Below are positions 54,652 through 64,000 of a stretch of DNA of 64,000 nt, piece after piece. The stretch comes from Chaetoceros tenuissimus (lineage: Eukaryota; Bacillariophyta; Thalassiosirophyceae; Chaetocerotales; Chaetocerotaceae): positions 124,001 to 188,000 of the forward strand of contig BLLK01000046.1 in assembly GCA_021927905.1 (NCBI GenBank), written 5' to 3'. The position numbers and the translations under genes were made by a program. The notes under the pieces were generated by a model. It ran no database searches and was not told the DNA's origin. It was given only the letters and a program-made list of their open reading frames with translations. Position 1 is the first letter of the stretch. The number at the start of each line of letters is the position of its first letter.

Positions 54652-55746
54652 CTACGAAGACTTGGCCTTCTTTGCCTTACTACTACTTGTTGAAGCATTC
54701 TTTTTCTTTCTTCCAGCACTATCTCCGATGCAACTATTCACAAACGCAAGCGCCTTCTTAAATGCAGCAGGACTAATGTTATCCACATTAATCTCCAACT
54801 GATCTTCAGCAGAGTTTTTGGTTATAGCAACCGGACAGTTGTTATCCAATTCAATAATGACTTTTCCCAACTCTTCCTTGGTAATCTTGTACAGACGCTT
54901 CGCGAAAAGCTTCTTTTCTTCTAGAGTAGGTTCAGGAATTACATCAGCCCCATTAGCACCTCCACTCTCGGAGATATTGAGCTCCTTCAGCAATTTTTGA
55001 AACTTATCTTCAAACTTCTTGGACATGGATTCAGCAAGCTTATAAAATTCAGATCCATCAGCGTTGTATGCTTTACAGTTGTCCCATACAAGACGGACAT
55101 CATCTGCACAAGCATGAAGAGTCGGGTATTCGTTGTTTTCAATTTTCTTCTTGATTTGCCCAAGATCCATAGGCTTCTTTACGATCTGAGGATAGTCATA
55201 TAAGCCGAGTCCTTTCCAGTCCACTGCTTCGCGGAATGGTTCTGTTTGAACATGGAGAGAAGAGAGAACGTTGGGGGTGAGTCAAAATGAATAGAATCAT
55301 GGCCAAAATGTTGAAGACGAATGTGTGGAATAATGACAGCGTTGGAAACTCAGCAAACATCAAATCAAGCCTGGAGGAACCAGTTTATTCAAGAAGAGAT
55401 GCAAAGGTTGCGACACTAGTTTTGAATCTTCTTCGTACTCTGAAACGAGGGGCGCTATTGTGCATTTCGAGATTCCAAGCGACATTCCGAGTAACTGGCT
55501 CCATCAAACATCAAAAGAACAAAATGCAAAGCTAGGCAGCTTTTGACCCTGTTTGCCCTTTGCACAATCAACACCAACTCCTCCCAGCTTTGGCATGTAA
55601 AGAAGTGGCATTTGCTTCATATAGAACAAGGATGTCCACTTTTTCATTGCTTTCTTTATAGTACGTAAAGTGCACTTACCAGCTTCACTTTTGGAAGAAA
55701 TCTGGTTCACCAGTTTTCCCATGAGAGTCCATTGTTGAGAGGGCAT
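54652..55746 (-). CDS. BET-type bromodomain-ET protein
   Basis: Exons 55746-55680 and 55241-54652, joined over a 438-bp intron (GTAAGT...CAAACAG), give 218 residues. The junction rebuilds SEAEPFREAVDWKGLGLYDY, the ZA loop of a BET bromodomain. It is followed by YPQIVKKPMDLG and CKAYNADGSEFY with the acetyl-lysine Asn. Residues about 125-190 (LFAKRLYKITKEELGKVI and LEINVDNISPAAFKKAL) form an extraterminal (NET) domain. The tail is Lys/Ser-rich (KKAKKSS-type), a nuclear signal. One bromodomain plus ET is the plant GTE arrangement. It should read acetylated histones and recruit transcription machinery. The intron is by far the longest in the window and contains an open frame without a domain. 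Confidence 0.88.
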
Positions 55747-56553
55747 GATTTCTTATACTTCTTAGTGAGGAGAGGCGGTAACTACTGTTGTCTTTACTTG
55801 CTTGATCTTTAGTCTTTAGATCTGAGTCGCGGGCTTTGTGATTTGTATTCCAATGTAAGTATTGCTAATGGGAGCTGAAAGGGTAAGACTCTCTCTGTGT
55901 AGGTGCTTCTTCTAAAAAAAACCGGAAATGGAGAAGATGGAACACGATGAGGTTGAAAGGAAAAAGGGCAATAGTATAAGCTATTTTAATTAATTTTATA
56001 GGCCATTACTTGACCATTTTAGCACCATACTCATTATTTAGACATGTACCAAGTGTCATGAGACAATTGTCATGCAAATAATCTTGTTGAAGAGATGGAA
56101 TGGAGAAGATTATCATTAGTACTCGTATTTCTCATCCTCGCTACTATCTAGACTTTATGAGTAATCAAATTTAAAATTCGTACTCACTCTTTATGCTCAT
56201 GATATTGTGATAATAAAGTTATGTGTCAATTATGCTTTGCATCTTTTCTTCTACTCTCTACTTGAACAAAGAAACATCGAGGAAGAAAGAAATCACCATC
56301 ACTACCCATTATTTTGTTCTCTTTCTTCAAAACATCAAACAAAGAGATACTTGTATATATCACCATGCAATGAGTATAGAACGATTTTATATATCACCAT
56401 GTAATGTATACGAAAGATTGCTTTTCGTGATTAAAAGAAAAGTCTTTCCTCGAAAAGTGCAGTTTATAATAAAAATGTTCTTATGTCGATGTCTGTATGA
56501 TTTACTAAAAAACATTGCAATCCCAAGAGTTATATGAATACACAGCTGTAGAT
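55747..56553. other. Intergenic region with a 34-bp tandem repeat
   Basis: 807 bp between two minus-strand genes, so it holds the promoter of the bromodomain-ET gene (its right flank) and the 3' end of the cysteine synthase gene. It is AT-rich. Small open frames here have no recognisable domain. The only structure noted is the repeat at 56354-56421. Confidence 0.4.
56354..56421 (+). repeat. 34-bp direct repeat, two copies
   Basis: Two units in 34-bp register both beginning TATATATCACCATG, with the second unit diverged after TAATG. It lies about 130 bp beyond the stop codon of the cysteine synthase gene. Probably a slippage product. Confidence 0.55.
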
Positions 56554-57651
56554 TTACTCTGCCTTCATACTGGAAGCTTCATCCCATAGACCTTGGAATA
56601 GAGCAGTAGACAAATATCTCTCTCCAAAGGAAGGAATCACAAGAACAATTCTCTTTCCAGCATTTTCTGGACGACTTCCTACTCTGATTGCCGCAGTTAC
56701 TGCTGCTCCACTAGAAATTCCGCAAAAGATTCCTTCCTCGGTTGCCATTCTTCTAGCCATAGCCATTGCATCTTCTCCAGATACTTGAACAACTTCATCA
56801 ATAAGGGAAGTATCAGCGTTTCCAGGAATGAAACCTGCTCCAATTCCTTGAATCTTGTGAGGACCTGGCTTTCCTCCGCTTAATACTGCACTCTCCTCTG
56901 GCTCAACTGCAACAAGCTGTAATTCTGGGTTCAATGGCTTCAAGTATTGCCCGCATCCAGTGATAGTTCCTCCAGTTCCAACTCCTCCGATCAAGATATC
57001 AACCTTTCCATCGGTATCAGCCCAAATCTCTGGTCCAGTGGTTTCACGATGAATCTTGGGATTATCTGGATTGTTGAACTGCTGAAGAAGCATACCATCT
57101 TCACCCAAACTTTCTACAAGTTCTTCTGCTTTCGCAATAGCCCCTCCCATTCCTTTCGCAGCTGGGGTGAGAACAAGATCTGCTCCAAAAGCCTTGAGGA
57201 GAACACGACGCTCCATAGACATGGACTCAGGCATAGTGAGGATAAGCTTGTATCCCTTGGATGCTGCTACCATAGCAAGTCCGATTCCAGTGTTACCTGA
57301 GGTTGGCTCTACAAGAGTAGTCTTTCCAGGTGCAATATCTCCACGCTTTTCAGCTTCAGTAATCATGGAAAGAGCAATACGATCCTTCACGGAATTTGCT
57401 GGATTGGAGGATTCCAACTTAGCAACAATCTCACAGTTGCACCCTTCTACTACTCTGTTGAGCTTTACCATAGGAGTGTTTCCAATAAGTTCAAGAACAT
57501 TATCTGCGATCTTTGGCTTTTCTGCAAAGAGAGCAGAGGTGGAAACTGCTGCCGCCTGTGTGGTGGAAACAGCCTTTTGTGGCGCAAAAGCAGCAGACTG
57601 AGAAAATAGACTTGCAGCTGAAAGGATAAGTGCGGTAGTACTGAACTTCAT
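56554..57651 (-). CDS. O-acetylserine (thiol)lyase / cysteine synthase, plastid
   Basis: 365 residues, single exon. It makes L-cysteine from O-acetylserine and sulfide with pyridoxal phosphate. The signal peptide [21 protein letters not shown] ends with the classic diatom SAAFAP plastid motif, followed by a Ser/Thr/Ala-rich transit peptide. The catalytic core is complete: [23 protein letters not shown] (PLP-bearing Lys), [12 protein letters not shown] (substrate loop), [11 protein letters not shown] (phosphate loop) and [12 protein letters not shown]. Length agrees with a mature enzyme of about 320 residues plus presequence. The gene is well conserved, so the family call is firm; plastid location follows from the motif. 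Confidence 0.95.
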   Translation of the reverse strand: MKFSTTALILSAASLFSQSAAFAPQKAVSTTQAAAVSTSALFAEKPKIADNVLELIGNTPMVKLNRVVEGCNCEIVAKLESSNPANSVKDRIALSMITEAEKRGDIAPGKTTLVEPTSGNTGIGLAMVAASKGYKLILTMPESMSMERRVLLKAFGADLVLTPAAKGMGGAIAKAEELVESLGEDGMLLQQFNNPDNPKIHRETTGPEIWADTDGKVDILIGGVGTGGTITGCGQYLKPLNPELQLVAVEPEESAVLSGGKPGPHKIQGIGAGFIPGNADTSLIDEVVQVSGEDAMAMARRMATEEGIFCGISSGAAVTAAIRVGSRPENAGKRIVLVIPSFGERYLSTALFQGLWDEASSMKAE

Positions 57652-57880
57652 TTTAGATATTAAATAGATACATAAAGATACTACAACTTGATGTCAGTGT
57701 TCGCTCTTTGTGCTCGCTTTTCTCATCGGATCATCGGAGGATCGTTGATGGTGAGCTTAGGTGATGGATGGTTACAGGGGGGTATCTTGTCTATCATTTT
57801 TTACCACCCCAGCCAACCCCAGCACACCTATAACGGCTTATTAACAGGCATATCATTGACACCATCACTTAATACTTCTT

Positions 57881-59098
57881 TCAAATTTGCTTAATTACTG
57901 GAAATCCAATCATGATATGTTCCAAAAAAGGAGCAGGTTTCATATATGGATGTAAAAAGAAGTGTGCACAGGGTAGCGCTGACATCACAACTAACATGGA
58001 TATGATAGGCTTGGGCAATGCTTTTTTGATGGACTTGACAATGCGAAAGTCTTGTACTAGAACCTCTATGAACATAGTCATTGCATTCCAGGCAAAAAAT
58101 ATCAAGTTCATTCCTATGGCGCAATTTGCATCTGTTTTGTAATACATAATGAGTAATAAGTATTCGTGCAAAAAGCCACTTGCAATAAAAGCCGAAAGTA
58201 AAGCGATTGTCCTTCTCGATGTGGCTCTGTACACAGGCTTAAACACACCACGTTTTAGAGCACCATGGATAACCATATTCCATCTATTTCCCCAGAAATC
58301 TGCGATGCTTTCACTTTCAAAGAGTGGATTCTTCATTGGAGCATTTGTTTTGACTCTAAAAATAAGTTGCAATAATGTAGAAAATGCTGCAAGGAATGTG
58401 TAGAGTGTTAACTGCATGAAAAGTGCTCCAATAAAGTTGTTGCACAACAATTTTACATCTCCAAAATGGGCAAGATTTATATCAAAACCCAACGCATTTG
58501 CATCCACCGATGTTTCGAACCATTCAAGCTCTGGCGCAAATACGGACGAATACGCACCAAGCACCAATGTTAAAATAAGAAATTGTCTCAGAACTCGTAA
58601 AGTATCTTCAATAGTTACTTTCTTGGGGGTCATTTTCCCATTCACAAGTTCATGCTCAAACTCCAATATACATGTGTTGTAACGCAAATATGATTTGAAT
58701 GACTCGGTGACATATTTTGGACTGTAACCATGGATTGCTTCAAGTGTATGAAAAACAGTGATGCTAGGGTAGATTGCACCAAAGAATCTGATAATCAAAC
58801 TCTCGACTCCTAGAATATCTATGAGCTTGAAAGGGATATACAAAGTATACGGGATAATAATTCCATAGGCTACAAGGTCAGCAATTGCAGATTTCCCTCT
58901 ATTTGGAATTACGAGATAATAATATGTAGCAGTCCAAGATATGGCACTTGAGATCGCAGATGCTAAAACGAAAATCAGAAGTTGTATCCAGAATACCATG
59001 TTCATTTGATAAAACCCATATTTCTCTTCCTGGAATAGAAATGTAAATTGAGGATCTCTGTTATCAGAAATCAATGGATCATGAAATAGAGCTCGCAT
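57881..59098 (-). CDS. MBOAT acyltransferase, wax-synthase-like
   Basis: 405 residues from ATG 59098, single exon; an in-frame non-ATG extension was not used. About eight hydrophobic segments span the protein. The signature NPLFESESIADFWGNRWN matches the wax-synthase branch of membrane-bound O-acyltransferases (S..DFWGRRWN), and the catalytic His lies in IASGFLHEYLLL. Wax-synthase-type MBOATs join fatty acyl-CoA to alcohols or to diacylglycerol in the ER. In diatoms they could contribute to storage lipid. A DGAT-type activity is the main alternative and cannot be excluded. The gene is divergent from the gene at 60044 across a long spacer. Confidence 0.82.
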   Translation of the reverse strand: MRALFHDPLISDNRDPQFTFLFQEEKYGFYQMNMVFWIQLLIFVLASAISSAISWTATYYYLVIPNRGKSAIADLVAYGIIIPYTLYIPFKLIDILGVESLIIRFFGAIYPSITVFHTLEAIHGYSPKYVTESFKSYLRYNTCILEFEHELVNGKMTPKKVTIEDTLRVLRQFLILTLVLGAYSSVFAPELEWFETSVDANALGFDINLAHFGDVKLLCNNFIGALFMQLTLYTFLAAFSTLLQLIFRVKTNAPMKNPLFESESIADFWGNRWNMVIHGALKRGVFKPVYRATSRRTIALLSAFIASGFLHEYLLLIMYYKTDANCAIGMNLIFFAWNAMTMFIEVLVQDFRIVKSIKKALPKPIISMLVVMSALPCAHFFLHPYMKPAPFLEHIMIGFPVIKQI

Positions 59099-60043
59099 CT
59101 TCGAATACCGCAAAATATTAGTTATTGTGTGAAGATTGCGAGAAGTATACGAAGTTCAGCTGTCTATGCTAGTCGTAAATGAAATGAAGAGGAACAAACT
59201 TCAAGTAAGAAAGTTAATGAGGGGTGGAGGTAGGTGCAGGTATCTGGTGCATTCTGAACGGTGTGTGGTGCAAGCCGGTGCAAAATCATAACCTTATAGC
59301 TACTATCAGTTATTTATACACTAGTTATGGATATTTCAGCCGTCATTGGGTTACCTGTATGCTTGTATTCAGGTCAAATTTTTATTTCCAACATGTATTC
59401 AATGAACATAAGCACGTTTTAACTTCTAAGTTGAAATTTCATAAAGGCAATGCGTATCTGGATAAAAGAATTGCAAAAATTTCACTATTTGAATATTGAA
59501 ACACTGTGATGATTCGGAATTTTCAATTTTCAGGAGCAAAAATAAGGTAATCACGGATGATTTTTATAACACAGAGTTGATATAGATCGACTCATGAATA
59601 GTAAAAATCATAGTTATGAGTTACACCAATGTTTCCAATTCAATAGCTACATGAATGTTAGCAATTATTAACATTAAAAAATTTGCACCAGATGCACCAG
59701 AGCCGGTGCAAAAACAGGCAAATTTCGGCCTTGGGTGCATGTACCAGTACCGGAGGTGTAAAAAAGGAAGGTTGTGTCAAGTTGTGTTGATTTTTATGAT
59801 GCCGCACTTTTTGACTCTTTCAAAGTCTGCCTAGTCTTGCAAGAGTGAATCATTCATTGAGAGAAATGAAGGAGGTTTAAGAGAGAATGCAGGCCATTCA
59901 TTTTCAGCACACACACCACCACCACAAAGAAAAAGAAGGACATCAAACAATTCTGCATCAACCAAGAAAGTGGTAGTTGTGCTCTCAATACCTACAAATT
60001 CACATAGTAAAGAATACATTTTAATAGATTCAGACAAGATCTC
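59099..60043. other. Long intergenic region with GGTGCA/TGCACC clusters
   Basis: 945 bp between divergent genes. Two clusters of GGTGCA or TGCACC words lie about 400 bp apart, 59230-59290 and 59685-59760. GCCGGTGCAAAA occurs in both on the same strand, and ATCTGGTGCA occurs in the left cluster with its complement in the right. The interval is very AT-rich with no transposase. It may be a small non-autonomous element or paired regulatory sites; neither target-site duplication nor clean terminal repeats could be defined. Confidence 0.4.
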
Positions 60044-60673
60044 ATGTTTCGAGTACTGAATGCTTTAGGTGGATTAGCCAACCGACGAAGTAATCTATCT
60101 ATCTTCAACGGTGTTGCCCAGATTCGTCAAATCAATCACTGCTTACACATTAAAGGTCTTCCCAAAGATTTATCTAAAGAAGAAATATATGACTTCATGA
60201 AAGACTATGGAACAATTCAGGAGCTGGCGACTTATGTCGAAGCTCCGAAGGCAGATAAATCTCAGGAGAATATAAAAACGAAACGACGATTTCATATTAC
60301 ACACAATCGGGAACCAGGACAGACAGCAATAGTTCGATACCATGAAGTTCAAAGTGCAGTCATGTGCAAAAATGAGTTACACTGGCGCCCGTTTCCACAC
60401 GCAAATTATTGTTTAACAGATGAAATCATAAAGATGTACCCTCGAGACAGACCATTGATAAATATTCTGTATGAAACTGAGCATTTGTTTCTTCGACTTC
60501 GTCCATGGGTTCGACGTGATTTGTTTGATAGTAGAATTTGGATTGCAGATATTGAAGGCAAACCTGTTGAGGAAGGGGAGGATAAAGGCTTGCAAATAAG
60601 CCGAAAACAAGAAATGAAAAACAGACAACATGGTCATAAGAGGAGTAAACGTATTCCAAAATTGGATCAATGA
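60044..60673 (+). CDS. RRM-like protein, probably mitochondrial
   Basis: 209 residues, single exon. The N-terminus (MFRVLNALGGLANRRSNLSI) is Arg-rich, amphipathic and free of acidic residues, like a mitochondrial presequence. Residues about 33-125 have the RRM layout: CLHIKGLPKDLSKEEIYDFM with an RNP2-like strand, then GTIQELATYVE and TAIVRYHEVQSAVMCKNEL with a degenerate RNP1. The C-terminal half (FLRLRPWVRRDLFD) is not assigned and ends in a Lys/Arg-rich tail. An RNA-binding role in mitochondrial translation or RNA processing is a reasonable inference. Confidence 0.6.
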   Translation: MFRVLNALGGLANRRSNLSIFNGVAQIRQINHCLHIKGLPKDLSKEEIYDFMKDYGTIQELATYVEAPKADKSQENIKTKRRFHITHNREPGQTAIVRYHEVQSAVMCKNELHWRPFPHANYCLTDEIIKMYPRDRPLINILYETEHLFLRLRPWVRRDLFDSRIWIADIEGKPVEEGEDKGLQISRKQEMKNRQHGHKRSKRIPKLDQ

Positions 60674-61052
60674 ACAAATTAGGAATAAGTAAATGCCAAG
60701 AAAGAAAGTTGTTTCTTTTGAGCCATCACCAATTCGAGGAAAAAATTATGTACAGAGTTTTCCGGTTCGAATTTGGATGAGTACATACTAGTGTTGATTA
60801 GAATAAAAAACATAACAAAATATATGAAAAGCATTTAGATTTCTCTATTAGTCTTTTATTTTATTTTTTTACCTCCAACTGTTTAGAATACGTATCTCTT
60901 CGCTTGGTTCCTTGAAATTGCCTTTGCTTTTCCTCCCAAATATACATCAGTCGTGTATTGAAAGAGTTGGCAAAAAAACATCAGAATTCAATCGGGCTTG
61001 AAATCAGTTTCATTCTCTCACAATTTTCTCTTTTTGAAACTACCAACCAAGT
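60674..61052. other. Intergenic region
   Basis: 379 bp between two plus-strand genes, AT-rich, with a TACGTA at 60889-60894 and a C/T-rich leader from about 60970. No gene is seen. Confidence 0.35.
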
Positions 61053-61973
61053 ATGCAATACATCACGACTACAAAAGTTGTAACGACCAAAAGTATTACA
61101 CATAGCAATGCACCACTGTCAAAAGAAGGTGGCTTATCTCACGAAGAGCAGCTACATGAATTACAGATGAGGGTTGGTATACTAGAGCAAGATTTGGCGG
61201 AAACAAAGGAGGAATTGGAAGTTGAGAGAGCTCTTCGCAGGAACAACTTACATTCAGCAAGGCTTAACCAACAAATTGCTTTTGTAGATATTGATAAATC
61301 CATGGAAAAATATATTGACGCTTTGAATATTGTCGGGGATCTTGTAAACGAACCAAATTTTGATGTAGACAAACTGGAACAAGTTACTAAACAAGTTGAA
61401 TCTTCACTAGATATAAACGAAGGAAAATATACAAAAAAGGCAAACACCGAGATGACAATGGAAAATGATTTTGATTTGGAAATTGAGAATTGCATTTTCG
61501 ATTTACCCAAGAGACTGGCCATTGAAAATTATATGCCTGAAAGCATGACGGATAGTGTTAATAGCGACTGCAGTCTTTCTTTGTTGAGTTTAGACGAGAG
61601 TAGAAGCCCTCATCAAAATATGCAATCTGACTTGGGTACAGCGCGGGAAATTATTTCATTTGACGATTCCTGTGACATCTCTTTTCACACTTCCCTCGAG
61701 AATAATGTTTATGACGATGAAGAGATGAATTCTTATACATCGGTATCATCCCCATCCCACGTTTGTAAAGTGAAGTTGGGCAATGTATCTTTCAATATGG
61801 ACACCTTAAAAAATATGATGGGAGATTCCTTCTTCAATGAGCATCAGTACAAGAAGAAAGACGAAATCCCCCAAGACTTGTTGGTGAAAGCTCTAGACAT
61901 CTTGGTTGCGGAAAGAGATACTTTCATGCAAGAATTGGTTGCACTGTATGATATTGAACTAGAGAAGAAATAG
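61053..61973 (+). CDS. Coiled-coil protein of unknown function
   Basis: 306 residues, single exon. Residues about 30-75 form a coiled coil (LHELQMRVGILEQDLAETKE). The middle is acidic and Ser-rich, probably disordered (SCDISFHTSLENN). A helical C-terminus (LVKALDILVAERDTFMQELV) could be a second dimerisation segment. No catalytic or targeting motif is visible and I do not recognise the family. Confidence 0.6.
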   Translation: MQYITTTKVVTTKSITHSNAPLSKEGGLSHEEQLHELQMRVGILEQDLAETKEELEVERALRRNNLHSARLNQQIAFVDIDKSMEKYIDALNIVGDLVNEPNFDVDKLEQVTKQVESSLDINEGKYTKKANTEMTMENDFDLEIENCIFDLPKRLAIENYMPESMTDSVNSDCSLSLLSLDESRSPHQNMQSDLGTAREIISFDDSCDISFHTSLENNVYDDEEMNSYTSVSSPSHVCKVKLGNVSFNMDTLKNMMGDSFFNEHQYKKKDEIPQDLLVKALDILVAERDTFMQELVALYDIELEKK

Positions 61974-62034
61974 ATGGAGATCCTGTTCTATTATTTACAG
62001 TACGTACATTTATATACAGTTTATCAAATTACAT

Positions 62035-62912
62035 CTACGTCGACAACTTCCTTTTAAAGGTACTGACGAACTTTCTCAATAATTTCACGTTGGTCTTTTT
62101 CTTTTTCTTGTCGCTTGTTTCCCCCTTCTCAGTAGATTTATCATTTTGAGTACCACGAGTGCATTCTTGAGTGGATTCCAAAAGAGATGTATAATTACTG
62201 CGCTTATGCATTCGTGTCTCGAGCTCGATGCTTGCTTTCGATATAACAGAGGAGTCTCCTTTTCTCAAACGCGATAATTTACTCGACCGTTCCCTTTCTA
62301 TGCAAACAATGGTATCGTTTGCAGCTATACCAAGGGTGCCTCTGGCATCTAAAGATAAAAATTCAAAAGTTAGTTAAAATTACATCAGTGAAGTTGGATG
62401 CTTAAATAATAACCTAGTCGGATACAATGCTTACCTATTGAATTTAAAGCAGAACGCAACCTGCGCAGCTTTCTACCGTCAAGAAATGTAAGTGAAGAAA
62501 ACAAAAGTTCCATTTCCTCCTCCTCAATAGATTCATTGTGGAATTCATCATAATACCTCAACACCTGTTGATATCTTTCTATGCTCTGTGTCAAGAACCG
62601 CAACAGATTTTCAATCGTGACACGCACGTTCGATTCTACTAGGAGAATTAGTCGACATTTGTTGTCATCCCTACTTTGCGGTTTTTCTTGAGCGAGATCT
62701 TCCACTATCTTTTTGATGAGTTTGATAGCATTTCGAACCCTTCGTTCTTCTCTTTCGTAGAATGGCGCAAGGTTATCGGTTTGACATTGGACGATGCTCC
62801 AGAAGGCCTGTTGGTACTTGATTGAGTCATTTTGTGTAAGATACTCAACATCGAACCCATACTCTTTATGGAGAGCTTCATTACATGTTAATACTGTGAA
62901 GTTAAGAGACAT
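62035..62912 (-). CDS. Helical protein of unknown function
   Basis: Exons 62912-62435 and 62348-62035, joined across an 86-bp GT-AG intron, give 263 residues. The ATG at 62912 (MSLNFTVL) is the first in-frame ATG; upstream in-frame codons lack one. Residues about 40-155 are a helical bundle, including NLAPFYEREERRVRNAIKLI and LLRFLTQSIERYQQVLRYYD, with some likeness in spacing to SPX domains but without their lysine cluster signature. The splice yields LNSIDARGTLGIAANDT. The last 60 residues are very basic (KKKKKTNVKLLRKF). The role is unknown. Confidence 0.6.
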
Positions 62913-63728
62913 ATTTACAAAGTTGTATCTCACGAGGTCTTTCGAGGTCAAGAGAGATTTTTCAGACGGAAGGAAGATTTATCGTAGCCACTGCAGCATC
63001 CAGTGTTGTATTAGTGTATTCTTTAGCTAGCTATCTTTGGAAGGACTAAGAAATAAATTGAATAGAGGTCAAACAGAAGAAACTGATTCCTTCGTCGGTT
63101 TATTGTCCCTTTGAGTTCAGCTATTTGTAGACTTCCTAGTTCGTTTGAGGTGGGTTTATTAAGAGTGTGCTCTGAGTACCGAGAACTCGAACCGCTGACA
63201 TCTGCTTTATTTCAGAAGTCTGCACTTTTTTTATCACTTTTTTAAGCCTTTTTTTACGTAAGTACTTCTATATACTAAAAAAGTCGTAGGTGGAACGTCC
63301 AACTACAAGTTCAACTTGGAGGGAAGGGTGAGCATCCTAATAACAAAATATCACAATTGAAATCACAGCTACGAACGTACTCAATACAGTATTTCTAACA
63401 AGTCAAATGTGTGTGTTGCGATGCACAGCCTTTCTTGGAGGGAGTCGCATGTGGAATGTTCAGAAAGTGCGAACCTCTTGCGAACTGAGACGCAATCGTG
63501 TCAATGTTCCTTCCACACAAGAGAAGCCGAGAACCAAGAACTAGGTTATTGTAGGTACTGAAAGTACTACGAATACTAACTCGACTAAGAACCTTCCTTT
63601 TCCTTCTAGGTATTTCATCCCGTTCATCTTTATTTTTTCAATTTAGTACACTGTAAAAGGTAGTCAAAATTTACATATTGAATATGTAAGAGCAACAAGA
63701 TGATATGACACTTAATGTTATCAATTAA
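62913..63728. other. Intergenic region
   Basis: 816 bp between two minus-strand genes. It holds the promoter of the helical-protein gene and the 3' end of the EF-hand gene. A TACGTA lies at 63255-63260 between T-rich runs. A GGTTCGA-like word at about 63187-63195 (complement strand) was checked as a tRNA B-box and rejected. I see no gene. Confidence 0.35.
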
Positions 63729-64000
63729 CTAATTATATACATCTTCAGTGGAACTAGATCTGAAAGTTGGTAAAGAATTTCGTCGAAGGAAAGAGCATAT
63801 GTTATTCAAACGCAATTCACTGCTTGATCTCGAAATGATGTAATCACAGAAATTCATTGTCTTGTAATCGTTCCCTCGCCTATCAAATTCTTCCTTGATC
63901 GAATTTAAATCTTTCGGATCGACAATCTTAGAGTTACGCACATTTTCAAAGTCATCTCGAGTTATGAAACCGTCGGAATCTTTATCCAAAGCATCAAATA
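63729..64000 (-). CDS. EF-hand protein, C-terminal fragment
   Basis: Open frame running off the right edge; about 90 codons are visible, ending at the stop at 63729. It starts inside a complete EF-hand, FDALDKDSDGFITRDDF, with all calcium ligands. A second, degenerate hand (FDRRGNDYKTMNFCDY) follows, so the fragment looks like the C-terminal lobe of a calmodulin-fold protein. The tail is Ser/Arg-rich. The N-terminal part is outside the window and could include another domain such as a kinase. Confidence 0.7.
   Translation of the reverse strand, partial: FDALDKDSDGFITRDDFENVRNSKIVDPKDLNSIKEEFDRRGNDYKTMNFCDYIISRSSSELRLNNICSFLRRNSLPTFRSSSTEDVYN

Noticed and set aside
55504-55679. Extension of the first BET exon to 80 codons
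   Set aside because: It runs past a good GTAAGT donor and lacks similarity; splicing restores the bromodomain exactly.
59224-59499. 91-codon frame in the long spacer
   Set aside because: No ATG start, no recognisable domain, and it runs through the GGTGCA cluster.
59230-59760. MITE with terminal inverted repeats
   Set aside because: I could not define clean terminal repeats or a target-site duplication, so it is kept only as a possible element.
63170-63210. GGTTCGAGTT word on the minus strand resembling a tRNA B-box
   Set aside because: No matching T-stem, anticodon stem or A-box at the right distance.

Overview
This window looks like nuclear DNA of a diatom, probably centric. The strongest evidence is a pair of secreted silaffin-like proteins rich in Lys/Ser/Gly with RXL processing sites, and four proteins whose N-termini end a signal peptide at a Phe, as in the diatom plastid-import motif (clearest in the cysteine synthase, with SAAFAP). 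A four-domain EEEE calcium channel, AT-rich spacers and genes densely packed on both strands also fit. Introns are short GT-AG introns, mostly 67-122 bp, with two longer ones of 213 and 438 bp. The standard genetic code fits all genes. I see no rRNA, tRNA, CRISPR array, virus-like element or recognisable transposase.

Layout. 1-13 kb: a partial methyltransferase (-), a large acidic protein with repeated Trp modules (+), a plastid-type coiled-coil protein (-), a PDE12-like 2',5'-phosphodiesterase/deadenylase (+), an OB-fold/winged-helix protein (-) and a Tcd1-like ct6A tRNA dehydratase with an apparent +1 frameshift (-). 13-26 kb: a Rab11-type GTPase, a type II membrane SGNH hydrolase, an EF-hand/RCC1/SAP fusion, a J-domain/ankyrin membrane protein, a NADAR-family protein, a PWWP-like protein and a plastid YqgE/AlgH protein. 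26-43 kb: a short F-box protein, the Cav-type channel (27.0-31.8 kb), a macrodomain/PARG-like protein, a 4CXXC-zinc finger/PHD/bromodomain chromatin protein, an unknown acidic protein, a Maf-type nucleotide pyrophosphatase, a FANCE-like protein and a calmodulin-like protein.

43.9-46.6 kb is the most distinctive part: a head-to-head inverted duplication with arms of about 1.2 kb, each carrying one silaffin-like gene, around a 281-bp spacer. 46.6-64 kb: an MLO-like multipass membrane protein (-) with one probable stopless 75-nt intron, a secreted protein of unknown function, a small LRR protein, a BET-type bromodomain-ET protein, a plastid O-acetylserine(thiol)lyase, a wax-synthase-like MBOAT acyltransferase, a mitochondrial-looking RRM protein, a coiled-coil protein, a helical protein of unknown function and a partial EF-hand protein.

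Neighbouring genes do not form operons. Recurring themes are chromatin and genome maintenance (BET, R1-PHD-bromodomain, PWWP-like, OB-fold, FANCE-like), calcium (Cav channel and three EF-hand proteins), ADP-ribose/NAD-type chemistry (NADAR and macrodomain-like), plastid import (four proteins) and cell-wall silica (silaffin-like pair). Intron positions were inferred by joining reading frames at GT-AG sites that restore conserved domains; for every multi-exon model the total length is a multiple of three. All family calls are from motif recognition, with no database search.
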